Assembly: GCA_963576725.1 (NCBI GenBank) | Contig: OY755238.1 | Location: 25,159,834-25,223,833 of the forward strand | Direction: 5' to 3' | Source: Azorinus chamasolen | Lineage: Eukaryota > Mollusca > Bivalvia > Cardiida > Solecurtidae | Length of the DNA: 64,000 bases | Shown: positions 1-13,378 of the stretch, one piece after another | How the letters are laid out: every line of letters starts with the position of its first letter | Position numbering within the stretch: position 1 is the stretch's first letter | The notes under the pieces: generated by a model | What the model was told of the DNA's origin: nothing | What the model saw: only the letters and a program-made list of their open reading frames with translations | Database searches by the model: none | Translations under genes and position numbers: made by a program

Positions 1-985
1 ATAGCCCATTAGTGTTTAACTATAGAGTGTAATAGCCCACTAGTGTTTAACTATAGAGTGTAATAGCCCACTAGAGTTTAACTACAGAGTGTAATAGCCC
101 ACTAGAGTTTAACTATAGAGTGTAATAGTCCACTAGAGTTTAACTACAGAGTGTAATAGCCCACCAGTGTTTAACTATAGAGTGTAATAGCCCATTAGTG
201 TTTAACTACAGAGTGTAATAGCCCACTATTGTTTAACTATAGAGTGTAATAGCCCATTAGTGTTTAACTATAGAGTGTAATAGCCCACTAGAGTTTAACT
301 ATAGAGTGTAATAACCCACTAGTGTTTACCTATGGAGTGTAATAGCCTATCAGTGTTTAACTATAGAGTGTAATAGCCCACTAGAGTTTAACTATAGAGT
401 GTAATAACCCACTAGTGTTTACCTATAGAGTGTAATAGCCCATCAGTGTTTAACTATATAGTGTAATAGCCCATCAATGTTTTACTATAGTGTAATAGCT
501 CACTAGTGTTAAACTATAGAGTATAATAGCCCATTAGTGTTTAACTATAGAGTATAATATTCCAGCAGTGTTTAACTATAGAGTTTAATAGCCCGTCAGT
601 ATTTAACTATAGTGTTTAATAGTCCATCAGTGCTTAACTATAGAGTGTAATAGTCCATCAGTATTGAACTATAGTGTTTAATAGCCATTCAGTGTTTAAC
701 TATAGAGTGTAATAGTCCACCAGTGTTTAACTATAGTTTTTAATAGCCATTCAGTGTTTAACTGTAGAGTGTAATAGCCCGTTAGTGTTTAATTATAGAG
801 TGTAATAACCCATCAGTGTATAACTATAGAGTGTAATAGCCCATCAGTGTATAACTATAGAGTGTAATAGCCCATCAGTATTTAATTATAGAGTGTAATA
901 GCTCATCAGTGTTTAATTATAGAGTGTAATAGCTCATCAGTCTTTAACTATAGAGTGTAATAGCCCAAATGTTTAACTATAGAGT
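1..985. repeat. 31-bp tandem satellite
   Basis: About 32 head-to-tail copies of a 31-bp unit, each containing ATAGCCCA, then TGTTTAACTATAGAGTGTA. Copies at the left are nearly identical and become more divergent after about 480. The array starts at the window edge, so its true length is unknown. No open frame or promoter signal is visible. Confidence 0.95.
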
Positions 986-1704
986 CCATTCAATATGAAA
1001 GGTTTAAACTTGCTTCTAGAAGATATTCAATGACAGCCAGTGCGGACCCTGGTTTACACTGTTTGCAAATATCAGTGAATGTGTATCCCATATTCAAAGA
1101 GTTAATGGCATTGCGACATGAACATGGAAAAGTAGTAAACTTAGACAAGTAAATGATAATACCAGACGAAGTCGATTATGGTGGTGATGGAAATGACGCT
1201 GCTGTTGTTGATAATGATGAATTGTTACAAAATGCAATTTCGACAGATCTCAAACATCCTTATAATTTTAAAATTTGCGTTTTTGTATTTGTATGCGTCT
1301 TTGTATTTTTAACTCAAGCGAGCTAACGGATCAAATGTATTTTCCCAATTATGCAACACCCGACATATGTATGATGCGCTTTAGTGTTTCAGGCGAACAT
1401 TATAACAAGTATGTTTCAAGTGCTTCGTGGTGGTAAAGACTTAAAAGTTGAATTACCTGACTGAGACGCATGCTCGCGCCTATGCAAACAAATTAGACCA
1501 TGACGGCTCTCATATGGGCGTTACTATCTGGGTCTAATCGGTTTGCTTATGCAATCATGTATACAGTTGAACTTCGATATCTCGAACTCCAAGGGACTAT
1601 ACAAATTAGTTCGAGATAACAGAAGTTCGTGTTATCGGATTTCTAATCTGGACAATTTCTCGAGTTGACAGCTAAATGCAGGTGTAAAGTAATGCTGAAA
1701 GCTC
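986..1704. other. intergenic, no gene recognised
   Basis: Unique-looking AT-rich DNA. Short coding-like stretches around 1130-1260 are broken by stops and match nothing I recognise. No RNA gene or transposon end is evident. Confidence 0.5.
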
Positions 1705-2770
1705 CTGGGAATCAAGCATGGGTTTTGTTAAAGACGGGGGTTTCTATACCCGAGGTTGGTCTGTTCCAGTCGGAAACGAGCTTTAGCAATCACCTTTTAT
1801 AAAACATTTATATGATAAATAGAATTTCATACTCGGGTTTGTTACTTATATCAATTTTGATTTATGAACTCGTTGACTATAGAAATGCTGGTATAATTCT
1901 GTAAGAGCTCCTTATTCCCTTGTATTGCTTTTTAAACAAGTGAGTTACTAAAAATAGCCGTACTAGAAATCCTTATCTGGAACACCCCTTGTCTGGTGTA
2001 TTCATACGCGCGATTAGGTAAAATCAATACAAGGGAAGGAACTCTTACAGAATTATACCAACATTTCGATAGCCAACAATCTTATAAATTCAAATTAATA
2101 TAAGTAATTAGCACGAATATGAAATTCTATTTATCATATAAACATTTTAAAAGCCTATTTAATTAACCGACGACGTTGTTTTGTAGTCACTCAGCCATTT
2201 ATATTTTACACCAAAACGTAACGTTTGTAGCTGTTCCGACTGGAACAGACCAACCTCGGGTATAGAAACCACCGGCTTTAACAAAATCCATGCTTGATTA
2301 TTTTTCTCGCTGAAATACGCCCTAAAACGAAGTAAATTAACGGATTTTGTGAAGTACATGTACTACTTTACATTGCGTAATACGACTTCCATATCTAATA
2401 GCAACAAATTGCAGCATGAACGCGTGACACCAAATGACGTCATTTGTTATGACAACCACAAACGTTACGTTTTGGCGTAAAATATAACAATACAATACAA
2501 CGTCTTCGGTTAATGAAATAGACTTTTAAAATGTTTATATGATAGATATAATTTCACGCTTTTATGCTGTAGTTTGTTGCTATTAGATATAGATGTCGTA
2601 TTACGCAATGTAAAGTAGTATTTCACAAAATGCGTAAAATTACTTGGTTTTAGGGCGTATTTCAGCGAGAAAAATAATTAAACATGGGTTTCGTTTAAAG
2701 ACGGGGGTTTCTATACCGGAGGTTGGTCTGTTCCTGTCGGAAACTCGCTAAAGTCCGTTCCGACTGGAAC
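1705..2770. repeat. nested foldback (inverted-repeat) element
   Basis: Three related arms are visible. A segment at about 1705-1788 (GACGGGGGTTTCTATACC, then GGTTGGTCTGTTCC) recurs inverted at about 2228-2310 and direct at about 2690-2765. A second dyad pairs about 1793-1928 with about 2025-2160. A third pairs about 2310-2420 with about 2560-2690. The result is two overlapping hairpins sharing the middle arm, as in a foldback or MITE element that duplicated or inserted into itself. The 66-codon minus-strand ORF here lies wholly inside the arms and is not a gene. Confidence 0.75.
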
Positions 2771-3385
2771 AGACCAACTCAGCTTATCTAGCGCGTCTGA
2801 GAAGTGACAAACCCGAGTTCGAGATGTCTAAGTTCAATTGTATCTCATTCTACCGTTTCTACAATGAATATTGTATTCATATATTGTAAAACAAATCAGC
2901 TAACGAATATTAAAGGAGATAATGTTGTAGTTTGTAGTTGTCTTTGAATATATTTCTAACTTTCAAATTGTAAATGCAATTTGTAATTGTTATGAATACA
3001 ACTATTCGAAATAAATCAAAAGATAAAAGTAAATGACCGCAGCATATAAATCCACAGTAGAGCTTGTCTTAAGCAACCTTATATTGATTGGACATAGGAA
3101 TCTTAAAAGCCGATGGTTGCTTAATACAGGGCAAGAATAATGAAGAAATCCCCTATAGGGGTTTTCTGTGTTACTTTCGACCTGGATTAAGTTACCACCT
3201 ATCTTAAAGAGCCAGAGGTAGACATCTTTTTAATAGACGCTTAAGACAGGTTCTACATACCTTAAAACGGTATTATGTGTATCAAGTCCACTCGTGATCT
3301 AGTAAAACAAAAAACAACTGTAATAAAAGTATTAGTAGATCAGCAAAACCATGATAACATACATGTATGCGATATAATGATGATA
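2771..3385. other. intergenic with a decayed palindromic MITE (3056-3257)
   Basis: No gene. At about 3056-3257, inverted ends (GTAGAGCTTGTCTTAAG and CTTAAGACAGGTTCTAC) flank a small GC-richer hairpin centred near 3152. This is an old member of the TA-flanked palindromic MITE group described at 3386. Confidence 0.5.
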
Positions 3386-3596
3386 TACAGTAAAACCTCT
3401 CTTAACCGGCAGTTAAATTTAGTATGAATATCGGTCTTGGAGACAGGTGGCAGCTTAATGCAGGGTGAAAGTCATGCAGAAAGCTCCTAGAGGAGCTTTC
3501 TGCATGACATTCACCCTGCATTAAGCAGCCACCTGCCTAAAAGTATCTAAATTATTATCTACTAGAATTCCGATTAAGAGAGGTTATACTGTATAT
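3386..3596. mobile_element. palindromic MITE, pogo/Tigger-like ends
   Basis: The ends read TACAGTAAAACCTCTC and its near complement GAGAGGTTATACTGTA, starting and finishing on TA. That fits a TA target duplication. The core is a long hairpin (GCAGGGTGAAAGTCATGCAG, its complement after AGCTCCTAGAGGAGCT). Related copies lie at 14882, 33971, 52999, 56988, 58283, 60722 and 62036. The pogo/Tigger link rests only on TIR style and TA duplication. Confidence 0.7.
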
Positions 3597-3684
3597 CTAG
3601 ATGTTCTTATCAATTATCCGATTAATGAATACTACGTACATGTATTTCATAATGATCAAAGAACAAACATTTTCACTCAAATAT

Positions 3685-3758
3685 ATGATGATGATGATGA
3701 TGATGATGATGAGTGATGATGATACTGATAATGATGATGATGATGTTGATGATGGTTT
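3685..3758. repeat. (GAT)n microsatellite
   Basis: Runs of GAT/ATG triplets with a few interruptions. Confidence 0.9.
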
Positions 3759-3789
3759 TAACATAAACTGCTGCTAATAACAGTGGTAG

Positions 3790-3990
3790 CGAAAACGGCT
3801 ATTTTAGATCCAACCCCTTTGAATAAATCTACCGAAAAGGGGAATTTATTAGAAAAGGAAATTTTAGAATTGTGTAGGTTTGAAACCATTGTGATAAATA
3901 GAAAATTTGCTCCTATGGAGCAAATGCTCTATTTATCACAATGTCTTCAAATTGTGACTTTTACTGAGGTGTCATAAGGCGTCAATATGA
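3790..3990. mobile_element. TTAA-type MITE, second subfamily (fragment)
   Basis: Contains the hairpin CATTGTGATAAATAGA...GAGCAAATGCTC...TCTATTTATCACAATG, preceded by TTTGAATAAATCTACCGA. The same modules recur at 11567, 15475, 25050 and 55640. The 64-codon ORF here is a by-product of the palindrome. Confidence 0.6.
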
Positions 3991-4228
3991 GAGAATTGGT
4001 TAAGCAATCACCTGTTATTATAGATCCAATGAATATATTTGCAATAGACAGGCCCTACTAATTAACGATGAAGATTATGATAATACAAATAAGCTATTGT
4101 AAATAACCTCATAAAAGGCTCATTATATTTCATACCACACTCGAGATATTGATGGCGTATGCTGCGTGTATTTTTAAAATGGTGATAAAATGGTGATAAC
4201 GATTAATCTTTATTGTTTTTGTCTACAG

Positions 4229-7200
4229 AGAAGCACTGTTTTTTCAAATCAAATAACCATAATGATGGACGAGACAACATCCTCAACAACATTGATTTCA
4301 TCGTTATCAACTACAAGTATAGACAACCATCCAACCACAACCACAACTACAGGTATCCCTCCAACAACAACAACAACAACATCAACAGCAGCAACAACAA
4401 CAACAACAACAGGCATAACTCCAACCACAATTACAACTACGGGTTTACCTCCACCAACAACCACAACTACAGGTTTACCTCCAACCGCAACCACAACTAC
4501 AGGTATACCTCCAACCACAACCACAACAACAGGTATACCTCCAACCACAACCACAACTACAGGTATACCTTCAACCACAACCACAACTACAGGTATACCC
4601 CCAACCACAACCACAACCACAGGTATACCTACAACCACAACCACAGCTACAGTTATACCTACAACCACAACTACAGGTATACCTACAACCACAACCACAA
4701 CTACAGTTATACCTCCAACCACAACTACAGGTATACTTCAAACAACAACCACAACTACAGGTATACCTCCAACCACAACCACAAGTACAGGTATACCTCC
4801 AACAACAACCACAACTACAGGCGTACCTCCAACCACAACCACAACTACAGGTATACCTCCAACCACAACCACAACTACAGGTACACCTCCAACCACAACT
4901 ACAGGTATACCTCCAACCACAACTACAGGTACACCTCAAACCACAACCACAACTACAGGTATACCTCCAACCACAACCACAACTACAGGTATACCTACAA
5001 CCACAACCACGACTACAGGTATACCTCCAACCACAACCACAACTACAGGTATACCTCCAACCACGACTACAGGTATACCTCCAACCACAACCACAACTAC
5101 AGGTATACCTCAAACCACAACCACAAGTACAGGTATACCTCCAACCACAACCACAACTGCAGGTATACCTCCAACCACAACCACGACTACAGGTATACCT
5201 CCAACCACAACCACGACTACAGGTATACCTCCAACCACAACCACAACTACAGGTATACCTCCAACCACAACCACAAGTACAGGTATACCTCCAACAACAA
5301 CCACAACTACAGGTGTACCTCCAACCACAACTACAGGTATACCTCCAACCACAACTACAGGTATACCTCCAACCACAACCACGACTACTGGTATACCTCC
5401 AACCACAACCACGACTACAGGTATACCTCCAACCACAACCACAAGTACAGGTATACATCCAACAACAACCACAACTACAGGCGTACCTCCAACCACAACT
5501 ACAGGTATACCTACAACCACAACCACAACTACAGGTACACCTCCAACCACAACTACAGGTATAGCTCCAACCACAACTACAGGTACACCTCAAACCACAA
5601 CCACAACTACAGGTATACCTCAAACCACAACCACAACTACAGGTATACCTCCAACAACAACCACAACTACAGGTACACCTCCAACCACAACTACAGGTAT
5701 ACCTCCAACCACAATCACAACTACAGGTTTACCTCCAACCACAACCACAACTACAGGTTTACCTCCAACCACAACCACAACTACAGGTACACCTCCAACC
5801 ACAACCACAACTACAGGTATACCTCCAACCACAACCACAAGTACAGTTATACCTCCTTCCACGACTACAGGTATACCTCCATCCACAACCACAACTACAG
5901 GTATACCTCCAACCACAACCACAACTACAGGTATACCTCAAACCACAACCACAAGTACAGGTATACCTCCAACCACAACCACAACTGCAGGTATACCTCC
6001 AACCACAACCACGACTACAGGTATACCTCCAACCACAACCACGACAACAGGTATACCTCCAACCACAACCACAACTACAGGTATACCTCCAACCACAACC
6101 ACAAGTACAGGTATACCTCCAACAACAACCACAACTACAGGTGTACCTCCAACCACAGCTACAGGTATACCTCCAACCACAACTACAGGTATACCTCCAA
6201 CCACAACCACGACTACTGGTATACCTCCAACCACAACCACGACTACAGGTATACCTCCAACCACAACCACAAGTACAGGTATACATCCAACAACAACCAC
6301 AACTACAGGCGTACCTCCAACCACAACCACAACTACAGGTATACCTACAACCACAACCACAACTACAGGTACACCTCCAACCACAACTACAGGTATAGCT
6401 CCAACCACAACTACAGGTACACCTCAAACCACAACCACAACTACAGGTATACCTCAAACCACAACCACAACTACAGGTATACCTCCAACAACAACCACAA
6501 CTACAGGTACACCTCCAACCACAACTACAGGTATACCTCCAACCACAATCACAACTACAGGTTTACCTCCAACCACAACCACAACTACAGGTTTACCTCC
6601 AACCACAACCACAACTACAGGTACACCTCCAACCACAACCACAACTACAGGTATACCTCCAACCACAACCACAAGTACAGTTATACCTCCTTCCACGACT
6701 ACAGGTATACCTCCATCCACAACCACAACTACAGGTATACCTCCAACCACAACTGCAACTACAGGTATACCTCCAACCACAACTACAACTACAGGTATAC
6801 CTCCAACCACAACCACAACTACAGGTATACCTCCAACCACAACCACAACTACAGGTATACCTTCAACCACAACTACAGGTATACCTTCAACCACAACAAC
6901 GGGTATACCTACAAGCACAACTACAAGTATACCTACAACCACAACAACGGGTATACCTACAACTACAACCACAACTACAGGTGTACCTCCAACCACAAGC
7001 ACAACTACAGATATACCTCCAACCACAACTACAGGTATACCTCCAACCACAACCACAACTACAGGTATACCTCCAACCACAACCACAACTACAGGTATAC
7101 CTCCAACCACAACTACAGGTATACCTCCAACCACAACTACAGGTATACCTCCAACCACAACTACAACTACAGGTATACCTCCAACCACAACCACAACTAC

Positions 7201-10200
7201 AGGTATACCTCCAACCACAACAACAGGTATACCTCCAACAACAACCACGACTACAGGTATACCTCCAACAACAACCACAACTACAGGTATACCTCCAACA
7301 ACAACCACAACTACAGGTATACCTTCAACCACAACTACAGGTATACCTCCAACCACAACAACGGGTATACCTACAAGCACAACTACAGGTATACCTACAA
7401 CCACAACAACGGATATACCTACAACTACAACCACAACTACAGGTGTACATCCAACCACAACCACAACTACAGATATACCTCCAACCACAACTACAGGTAT
7501 ACCTCCAACCACAACCACAACTACAGGTATACCTCCAACCACAACTACAGGTATACCTCCAACAACAACCACAACTACAGGTACACCCACAACCACAACT
7601 ACAGGTATACCTCCAACCACAACCACAACTACAGGTATACCTCCAACCACAACCACAACTACAGGTATACCTCCAACCACAACCACGACTACAGGTACAC
7701 CTCCAACCACAACAACAGGTATACCTACAACCACAACCACGACTACAGGTATACCTCCAACCACAACCACAACTACAGGTATACCTCCAACCACAACCAC
7801 GACTACAGGTATACCTCCAACCACAACCACAACTACAGGTATACCTCCAACCACAACCACAACTACAGGTATACCTCCAACCACAACCACAACAACAGGT
7901 ATACCTCCAACCACAACCACAACTACAGGTATACCTCCATCCACAATCACAACTACAGGTATACCTACAACCACAACCACAACTACGGGTATACCTCCAA
8001 CAACAACCACAACTACAGGTATACCTCCATCCACGACCACAACTACGGGTATACCTCCAACCACAACTGCAACTACAGGTATACCTCCAACCACAACTAC
8101 AGGTATACCTCCGAGCACAACCACAACTACAGGTATACCTCCAACCACAACCACAACTACAGGTATACCTCCAACAACAACCACAAGTACAGGTATACCT
8201 CCAACCACAACAACAAGTACAGGTATACCTCCAACAACAACCACAAGTACGGGTATACCTCCAACAACAACCACAAGTACAGGTATACCTCCAACCACAA
8301 CCACAAGTACGGGTATACCTCCAACAACAACCACAAGTACAGGTATACCTCCAACCACAACTACAGGTATACCTCCAACAACAACCACAAGTACAGGTAT
8401 ACCTCCATCCACTACCACAACTACAGGTATACCTCTAGCCACAACAACAACTACAGGTATACCTCCAACCACAACTACAGGTATACCTCCAACCACAACT
8501 ACAACTACAGGTATACCTCCAACCACAACCACAACTACAGATATACCTCCAACCACAACAACAGGTATACCTACAAGCACAACTACAGGTATACCTCCAA
8601 CCACAACCACGACTACAGGTATACCTCCAACAACAACCACAACTACAGGTATACCTTCAACCACGACTACAGGTATACCTCCAACCACAACCACAACTAC
8701 AGGTATACCTCCAACAACAACCACAACTACAGGTATACCTTCAACCACAACTACAGGTATACCTCCAACCACAACAACGGGTATACCTACAAGCACAACT
8801 ACAGGTATACCTACAACCACAACAACGGATATACCTACAACTACAACCACAACTACAGGTGTACATCCAACCACAACCACAACTACAGATATACCTCCAA
8901 CCACAACTACAGGTATACCTCCAACCACAACCACAACTACAGGTATATCTCCAACCACAACTACAGGTATACCTCCAACCACAACCACAACTACAGGTAC
9001 ACCCACAACCACAACTACAGGTATACCTCCAACCACAACCACAACTACAGGTATACCTCCAACCACAACCACAACTACAGGTATACCTCCAACCACAACC
9101 ACGACTACAGGTACACCTCCAACCACAACAACAGGTATACCTACAACCACAACCACGACTACAGGTATACCTCCAACCACAACCACAACTACAGGTATAC
9201 CTCCAACCACAACCACGACTACAGGTATACCTCCAACCACAACCACAACTACAGGTATACCTCCAACCACAACCACAACTACAGGTATACCTCCAACCGC
9301 AACCACAACAACAGGTATACCTCCAACCACAACCACAACTACAGGTATACCTCCATCCACAATCACAACTACAGGTATACCTACAACCACAACCACAACT
9401 GCGGGTATACCTCCAACAACAACCACAACTACAGGTATACCTCCATCCACGACCACAACTACGGGTATACCTCCAACCACAACTGCAACTACAGGTATAC
9501 CTCCAACCACAACTACAGGTATACCTCCGAGCACAACCACAACTACAGGTATACCTCCAACCACAACCACAACTACAGGTATACCTCCAACAACAACCAC
9601 AAGTACAGGTATACCTCCAACCACAACAACAAGTACAGGTATACCTCCAACAACAACCACAACTACAGGTATACCTCCAACCACAACCACAACTACAGGT
9701 ATACCTCCAACCACAACCACAAGTACGGGTATACCTCCAACAACAACCACAAGTACAGGTATACCTCCAACCACAACTACAGGTATACCTCCAACAACAA
9801 CCACAAGTACAGGTATACCTCCATCCACTACCACAACTACAGGTATACCTCCAGCCACAACCACAACTACAGGTATACCTCCAACAACAACTACGACTAC
9901 AGGTATTCCTCTAACCACAACTACAGGTATTCCTCCAACCACAACTACAACTACAGATATACCTCCAACAACAACTACAACTGCAGGTATACCTCCAACA
10001 ACAACTACAGGTATACCTCCAACTACAACTACAGGTATACCTCTAACCACAACTACAACTACAGATATACCTCCAACAACAACTACAACTGCAGGTATAC
10101 CTCAAACGACAACCACAACTACAGGTATATCTCCAACTACAACAACAACAGGTATACCTCCAACCACAACTACAACTACGGGTATCCCTACAACAACCAC

Positions 10201-11263
10201 AACAACAACTGCTGGTATACCTCCAATAACAACAACAACGACGACTACTGGTATACCTCCAACAACAAGTACAGGTCTACCTCCAGCAACAATCACAGAT
10301 ACAGGATTGTCCTCAACAACAACCACGGCTACAGGCATCCCTCTGTCATCAACCACAACTGCATCAACTATTGTCTTTCCTCAAACAACACAATCTACAG
10401 GCTTTCTTCCAGCAACACCAACTACAGGCTTTCATTCACTACCAACAACGCCAACTACATACTTTCCTTCACCATCAACAACACCAACTACATACTTTCC
10501 TTCACCGTCAACAACACCAACTACAGTATTTCCTTCAACACCAACTACAAGCCTGCTTCCAACACCAACCACAAACGTGTCTCCAACACCAAATACAAAC
10601 TATCCATCCACACCAACGGCAATCGTTCCCCCAACACCAACTACAAACTTTCCTCCAATACTAACTACAAACTCTCCTCCAACACCAACTACAAACTCTC
10701 CTCCAACACCAACAACAAACTCTCTTCCAACACCAACTACAGCCTTTCATCCAACACCAACTTCAGGCTTTCCTCTGATAACAACTACATGCCTTTCTCC
10801 AACACCAACTACAAGCCTTCCTCCAACACCACACATAAGCGTTTCCCCAACATCAAGTACAGGCTTTCCTCTTACACCAACTACAACCCTTCCTGTAACA
10901 TCAACAACTACAGACGTTTCCCCGACATCACCTACTGGCTTTCCTCCGACACCATATACAGGCTTTCCTCTAACATCATCTACAAACTTTTCTCCAACTA
11001 CACCAAATACAGACTTTCATCCAACATCAACTGCAGGCATTCCTCCAACATCAACTACAAACTTTTCTCCAACACCAATCATAAGCTTTCTTCAAACATC
11101 AACTACAGGTTTTCCTCCAACACCAAATGCAAACTTTTCTCCAACACCAACTACAAGCGTTTCTCCAACACCAACCACAGGCTTTCATCCATCACCAACT
11201 ATAGGCTTTCCCGAGACAACATGGCCTTCACAGACAACAACGTCAATACCTAGCAGCATTTAG
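4229..11263 (+). CDS. mucin-like Thr/Pro-repeat protein, single giant exon (5' part missing)
   Basis: One open frame of over 2,300 codons runs to a TAA/TAG-type stop at 11261-11263. After about 30 non-repetitive residues it is built of 8- or 10-residue units ([18 protein letters not shown]), then from about 10380 of looser Ser/Thr/Pro units (TPTTSFPPTP-like), ending near TSIPSSI. Such PTS domains are typical of secreted, densely O-glycosylated mucins. The frame is open from 4190, but TTTTTGTCTACAG at 4216-4228 is a strong splice acceptor in phase 0, so I place the exon start at 4229. I see no signal peptide, so an upstream exon is likely. Length alone is weak evidence, because the repeat is stop-free in several frames. 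The support is that unit-length changes are all multiples of three over 7 kb. No homologue can be named. Confidence 0.55.
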   Translation, partial: RSTVFSNQITIMMDETTSSTTLISSLSTTSIDNHPTTTTTTGIPPTTTTTTSTAATTTTTTGITPTTITTTGLPPPTTTTTGLPPTATTTTGIPPTTTTTTGIPPTTTTTTGIPSTTTTTTGIPPTTTTTTGIPTTTTTATVIPTTTTTGIPTTTTTTTVIPPTTTTGILQTTTTTTGIPPTTTTSTGIPPTTTTTTGVPPTTTTTTGIPPTTTTTTGTPPTTTTGIPPTTTTGTPQTTTTTTGIPPTTTTTTGIPTTTTTTTGIPPTTTTTTGIPPTTTTGIPPTTTTTTGIPQTTTTSTGIPPTTTTTAGIPPTTTTTTGIPPTTTTTTGIPPTTTTTTGIPPTTTTSTGIPPTTTTTTGVPPTTTTGIPPTTTTGIPPTTTTTTGIPPTTTTTTGIPPTTTTSTGIHPTTTTTTGVPPTTTTGIPTTTTTTTGTPPTTTTGIAPTTTTGTPQTTTTTTGIPQTTTTTTGIPPTTTTTTGTPPTTTTGIPPTTITTTGLPPTTTTTTGLPPTTTTTTGTPPTTTTTTGIPPTTTTSTVIPPSTTTGIPPSTTTTTGIPPTTTTTTGIPQTTTTSTGIPPTTTTTAGIPPTTTTTTGIPPTTTTTTGIPPTTTTTTGIPPTTTTSTGIPPTTTTTTGVPPTTATGIPPTTTTGIPPTTTTTTGIPPTTTTTTGIPPTTTTSTGIHPTTTTTTGVPPTTTTTTGIPTTTTTTTGTPPTTTTGIAPTTTTGTPQTTTTTTGIPQTTTTTTGIPPTTTTTTGTPPTTTTGIPPTTITTTGLPPTTTTTTGLPPTTTTTTGTPPTTTTTTGIPPTTTTSTVIPPSTTTGIPPSTTTTTGIPPTTTATTGIPPTTTTTTGIPPTTTTTTGIPPTTTTTTGIPSTTTTGIPSTTTTGIPTSTTTSIPTTTTTGIPTTTTTTTGVPPTTSTTTDIPPTTTTGIPPTTTTTTGIPPTTTTTTGIPPTTTTGIPPTTTTGIPPTTTTTTGIPPTTTTTTGIPPTTTTGIPPTTTTTTGIPPTTTTTTGIPPTTTTTTGIPSTTTTGIPPTTTTGIPTSTTTGIPTTTTTDIPTTTTTTTGVHPTTTTTTDIPPTTTTGIPPTTTTTTGIPPTTTTGIPPTTTTTTGTPTTTTTGIPPTTTTTTGIPPTTTTTTGIPPTTTTTTGTPPTTTTGIPTTTTTTTGIPPTTTTTTGIPPTTTTTTGIPPTTTTTTGIPPTTTTTTGIPPTTTTTTGIPPTTTTTTGIPPSTITTTGIPTTTTTTTGIPPTTTTTTGIPPSTTTTTGIPPTTTATTGIPPTTTTGIPPSTTTTTGIPPTTTTTTGIPPTTTTSTGIPPTTTTSTGIPPTTTTSTGIPPTTTTSTGIPPTTTTSTGIPPTTTTSTGIPPTTTTGIPPTTTTSTGIPPSTTTTTGIPLATTTTTGIPPTTTTGIPPTTTTTTGIPPTTTTTTDIPPTTTTGIPTSTTTGIPPTTTTTTGIPPTTTTTTGIPSTTTTGIPPTTTTTTGIPPTTTTTTGIPSTTTTGIPPTTTTGIPTSTTTGIPTTTTTDIPTTTTTTTGVHPTTTTTTDIPPTTTTGIPPTTTTTTGISPTTTTGIPPTTTTTTGTPTTTTTGIPPTTTTTTGIPPTTTTTTGIPPTTTTTTGTPPTTTTGIPTTTTTTTGIPPTTTTTTGIPPTTTTTTGIPPTTTTTTGIPPTTTTTTGIPPTATTTTGIPPTTTTTTGIPPSTITTTGIPTTTTTTAGIPPTTTTTTGIPPSTTTTTGIPPTTTATTGIPPTTTTGIPPSTTTTTGIPPTTTTTTGIPPTTTTSTGIPPTTTTSTGIPPTTTTTTGIPPTTTTTTGIPPTTTTSTGIPPTTTTSTGIPPTTTTGIPPTTTTSTGIPPSTTTTTGIPPATTTTTGIPPTTTTTTGIPLTTTTGIPPTTTTTTDIPPTTTTTAGIPPTTTTGIPPTTTTGIPLTTTTTTDIPPTTTTTAGIPQTTTTTTGISPTTTTTGIPPTTTTTTGIPTTTTTTTAGIPPITTTTTTTGIPPTTSTGLPPATITDTGLSSTTTTATGIPLSSTTTASTIVFPQTTQSTGFLPATPTTGFHSLPTTPTTYFPSPSTTPTTYFPSPSTTPTTVFPSTPTTSLLPTPTTNVSPTPNTNYPSTPTAIVPPTPTTNFPPILTTNSPPTPTTNSPPTPTTNSLPTPTTAFHPTPTSGFPLITTTCLSPTPTTSLPPTPHISVSPTSSTGFPLTPTTTLPVTSTTTDVSPTSPTGFPPTPYTGFPLTSSTNFSPTTPNTDFHPTSTAGIPPTSTTNFSPTPIISFLQTSTTGFPPTPNANFSPTPTTSVSPTPTTGFHPSPTIGFPETTWPSQTTTSIPSSI
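4325..10310 (+). repeat. 24/30-bp minisatellite with higher-order duplications
   Basis: Alternating 30-bp and 24-bp units (GGTATACCTCCAACCACAAC as core) make up the mucin-like exon. Larger duplications are visible: about 5102-5929 recurs at about 5930-6757 (offset 828 bp), and a block containing GGTGTACATCC recurs from 7441 at 8857 (offset 1,416 bp). This indicates unequal exchange at two scales. Confidence 0.9.
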
Positions 11264-11566
11264 GCAGATTTGGATCGTCGAAATTACAAGTTTGTCGAGA
11301 CAGCGTAAACATGAGGGTTCTAGTGAGTGCAGGCAAATACACATTATTCAGTATACTTGTTTCAATGTTTTTGTTAATTATTAGTGCAGTGTATCTTAAA
11401 ATTATAAAATATTCCTAAACGTGACTTGGCTTTGTCATCTGCAAACAGCTTTGATCGCGACAAGACATCAAGTAATTCGTCGTCTCATCAGGATCCAAAC
11501 TGTTTGGCATTCGGTCAATGGTTTATCAAAACCAATTGATGTCTGTAACAGATCGGGGTTTAACTC
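11264..11566. other. downstream of mucin-like exon, no gene seen
   Basis: AT-rich. No AATAAA closely follows the stop. Nothing else is recognisable. Confidence 0.5.
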
Positions 11567-11765
11567 ATTCCCTCCTAGACTATTTTAGTCCGAAACTCTT
11601 TAAATAAATCTACAGAAAAGGAGCATTTACCAGATAAAAATGTTAGAATTGTGCCAATTTGAAACCATTGTGATAAACAGAGCATTTGTTCCTATGGAGC
11701 AAATGCTCTATTTAGCACAATCGTTTCAAAATGTAACGTATTTACAGAGGCGCAAAATGTGTCAT
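11567..11765. mobile_element. TTAA-type MITE, second subfamily
   Basis: Begins TTAACTCATTCCCTCCTAG and includes the AAACCATTGTGATAAACAGA / TCTATTTAGCACAAT hairpin with GAGCAAATGCTC at its tip. The right end is degraded, after ACAGAGGCGCAAAA. Confidence 0.6.
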
Positions 11766-12049
11766 TGGGATGGAATGTGTTAAGCAAATATAATGTTTTA
11801 GCAAGTTCAGAATGTATTGCAGTAGGACATGGGTTGATCCATATCTGTAGACACCTTTTTTGTACGACTCCTATGTTCTATAACATTTCCATCTGCTACA
11901 AGGTGCATGTGTCTGTCATTGGAATAATATTTGAAAACCCATTTGGATCCAGGTGAGACGCCAAGTAATTCAATTCGTCAAGATCCGATCAATTGTTTGA
12001 CACTAGCTGCAACAAGAAAAGAACAGAGGTCCAGATAAGATGTGTAAAT

Positions 12050-12215
12050 TAAAACAAAAATCAAGAATAACTCCTTTTTTCTCCACCAAAACTTATACTG
12101 TGACCACTCTCTAGAATCGTTTCGAAGAGGCGATTCTAAAGAGTGGTCACAATATACTAGTAGGGTTTGGCGGAGAAATGACGATTCTAGTATTTGGGTA
12201 CGCACCCTTATCTGT
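12050..12215. mobile_element. palindromic MITE (third family)
   Basis: A hairpin with arms CTCCACCAAAAC and TTTGGCGGAG around GTGACCACTC...GATTCTAAAGAGTGGTCAC. Related copies occur at 61018-61325 (interrupted by a SINE) and 63298-63425. Confidence 0.6.
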
Positions 12216-13009
12216 AGCTCTGAAAGAAGAAAACATACTAATATATTCTTAGAATTATTGTTATAAATGGTGTTTTCTGTCGATGAAAGTGTCCTCGGAA
12301 AAGTAGAAGTTGCGGGCATGCAGGCTTCTAGTACACAATGACGGTTCAAGGCACATGGGAAAATCATTGAACCAGGGCACATGGAAATCACTTACAAACT
12401 GTGGAGACCACCTTGCTCCGAGGTTAACAAATGTCTGAGTCTGAGCCTGGATTAATCATCAAGTATCTGACTGGTCAGATGCTGGAGAATGGACTCAGAC
12501 ACAAGCAAAATGTTTCATGACCTGGGAACCTGGTCAGTTACAACACTCTAGAACTCTAAGCATATGGTCTTCACTGGCTTTGAGTGGTGGTATTCCAATT
12601 TGGAATTATAATTGTTTATTTAATCTCTCAAGGTGAAATGAATTATCAACTGGAACTGGATATCAAATTGGATCAAATTATAAAGCAATGACAGTTTATT
12701 AGACTGCAGGTGCAGCGTTTGGTGTAGATATAAACTATACCTTAAACCTCGCGAAATAGAACTTTTAGTGAAAAAAGAGAATTGATAACTTTTAGACATG
12801 TGGTTGTTTATTGCAACGTGAAGGTCAGGCAGAAAATATTATTATTATTGTTATTATTATTGTTGTTATAATTATTCTCTTCTTACACACACAGTCATGA
12901 TATGTGCGCTCAAAACGTCAGGGGAGTTTACGTGCATTAAGCTGCATTCTGTCTTTAAAGAGGAAGTCCCTACAATGAACACATATTTTCAATAATGTCA
13001 TAAAGCTTA
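12216..13009. other. intergenic, no gene recognised
   Basis: Contains an imperfect ATT/GTT microsatellite at about 12837-12882 and no convincing coding sequence. Confidence 0.5.
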
Positions 13010-13378
13010 CAGACTCAATAAAACAGAGTCTGCAATTTTCTCTTTTTGCATTTCTACTTTTGCTTTCGAAGGATCACCCATTTTCAGAACAAATGTACTT
13101 CACAACAGCAGGTGTTAAGTGCTTAAAAGTGGCGGCCGTAAAAAGTCGCCCCGTACTTCATTCTCAGTGTTGTTATATTTTATGGTCCTTCGAGATCATT
13201 AGTTTTGATGTTATTAGTTTTGAAAATTGAATACTGCTTAAGCAGATGTTAGGGGGAGTGAGTAGTGTTGCACTTTTAATTACTACTCATGAACAGACTC
13301 AATAAAACCGAGTCTGCAATTTTCTCTTTTTGCATTTCTACTTTTGCTTTCGAAGGATCACCCATGTTCAGAATATTG
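13010..13378 (+). repeat. pair of ~75-bp direct repeats
   Basis: A segment at about 13012-13087 (CAGACTCAATAAAAC...CTTTCGAAGGATCACCCAT) recurs almost unchanged at about 13294-13370. About 207 bp of unrelated DNA separates the copies. The short ORF crossing the second copy is not supported as a gene. Confidence 0.8.

Noticed and set aside
1..985. CRISPR-like regular repeats
   Set aside because: Contiguous 31-bp satellite without unique spacers, in an intron-containing animal genome.
3783..3977. 64-codon ORF
   Set aside because: Lies in a MITE hairpin that recurs at several other places in the window.
6454..10050. 1,198-codon minus-strand ORF of GGIPVVVV repeats
   Set aside because: It is the mirror of the Thr/Pro minisatellite, which is stop-free in several frames. 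The product is pure Val/Gly/Ile/Pro with no independent support.
4213..11253. 2,346-codon + strand ORF (NHNYRYTS repeats) and the QPQLQVYL frames
   Set aside because: Alternative frames of the same minisatellite. The frame with a splice acceptor and mucin-like composition is preferred, though none is proven.
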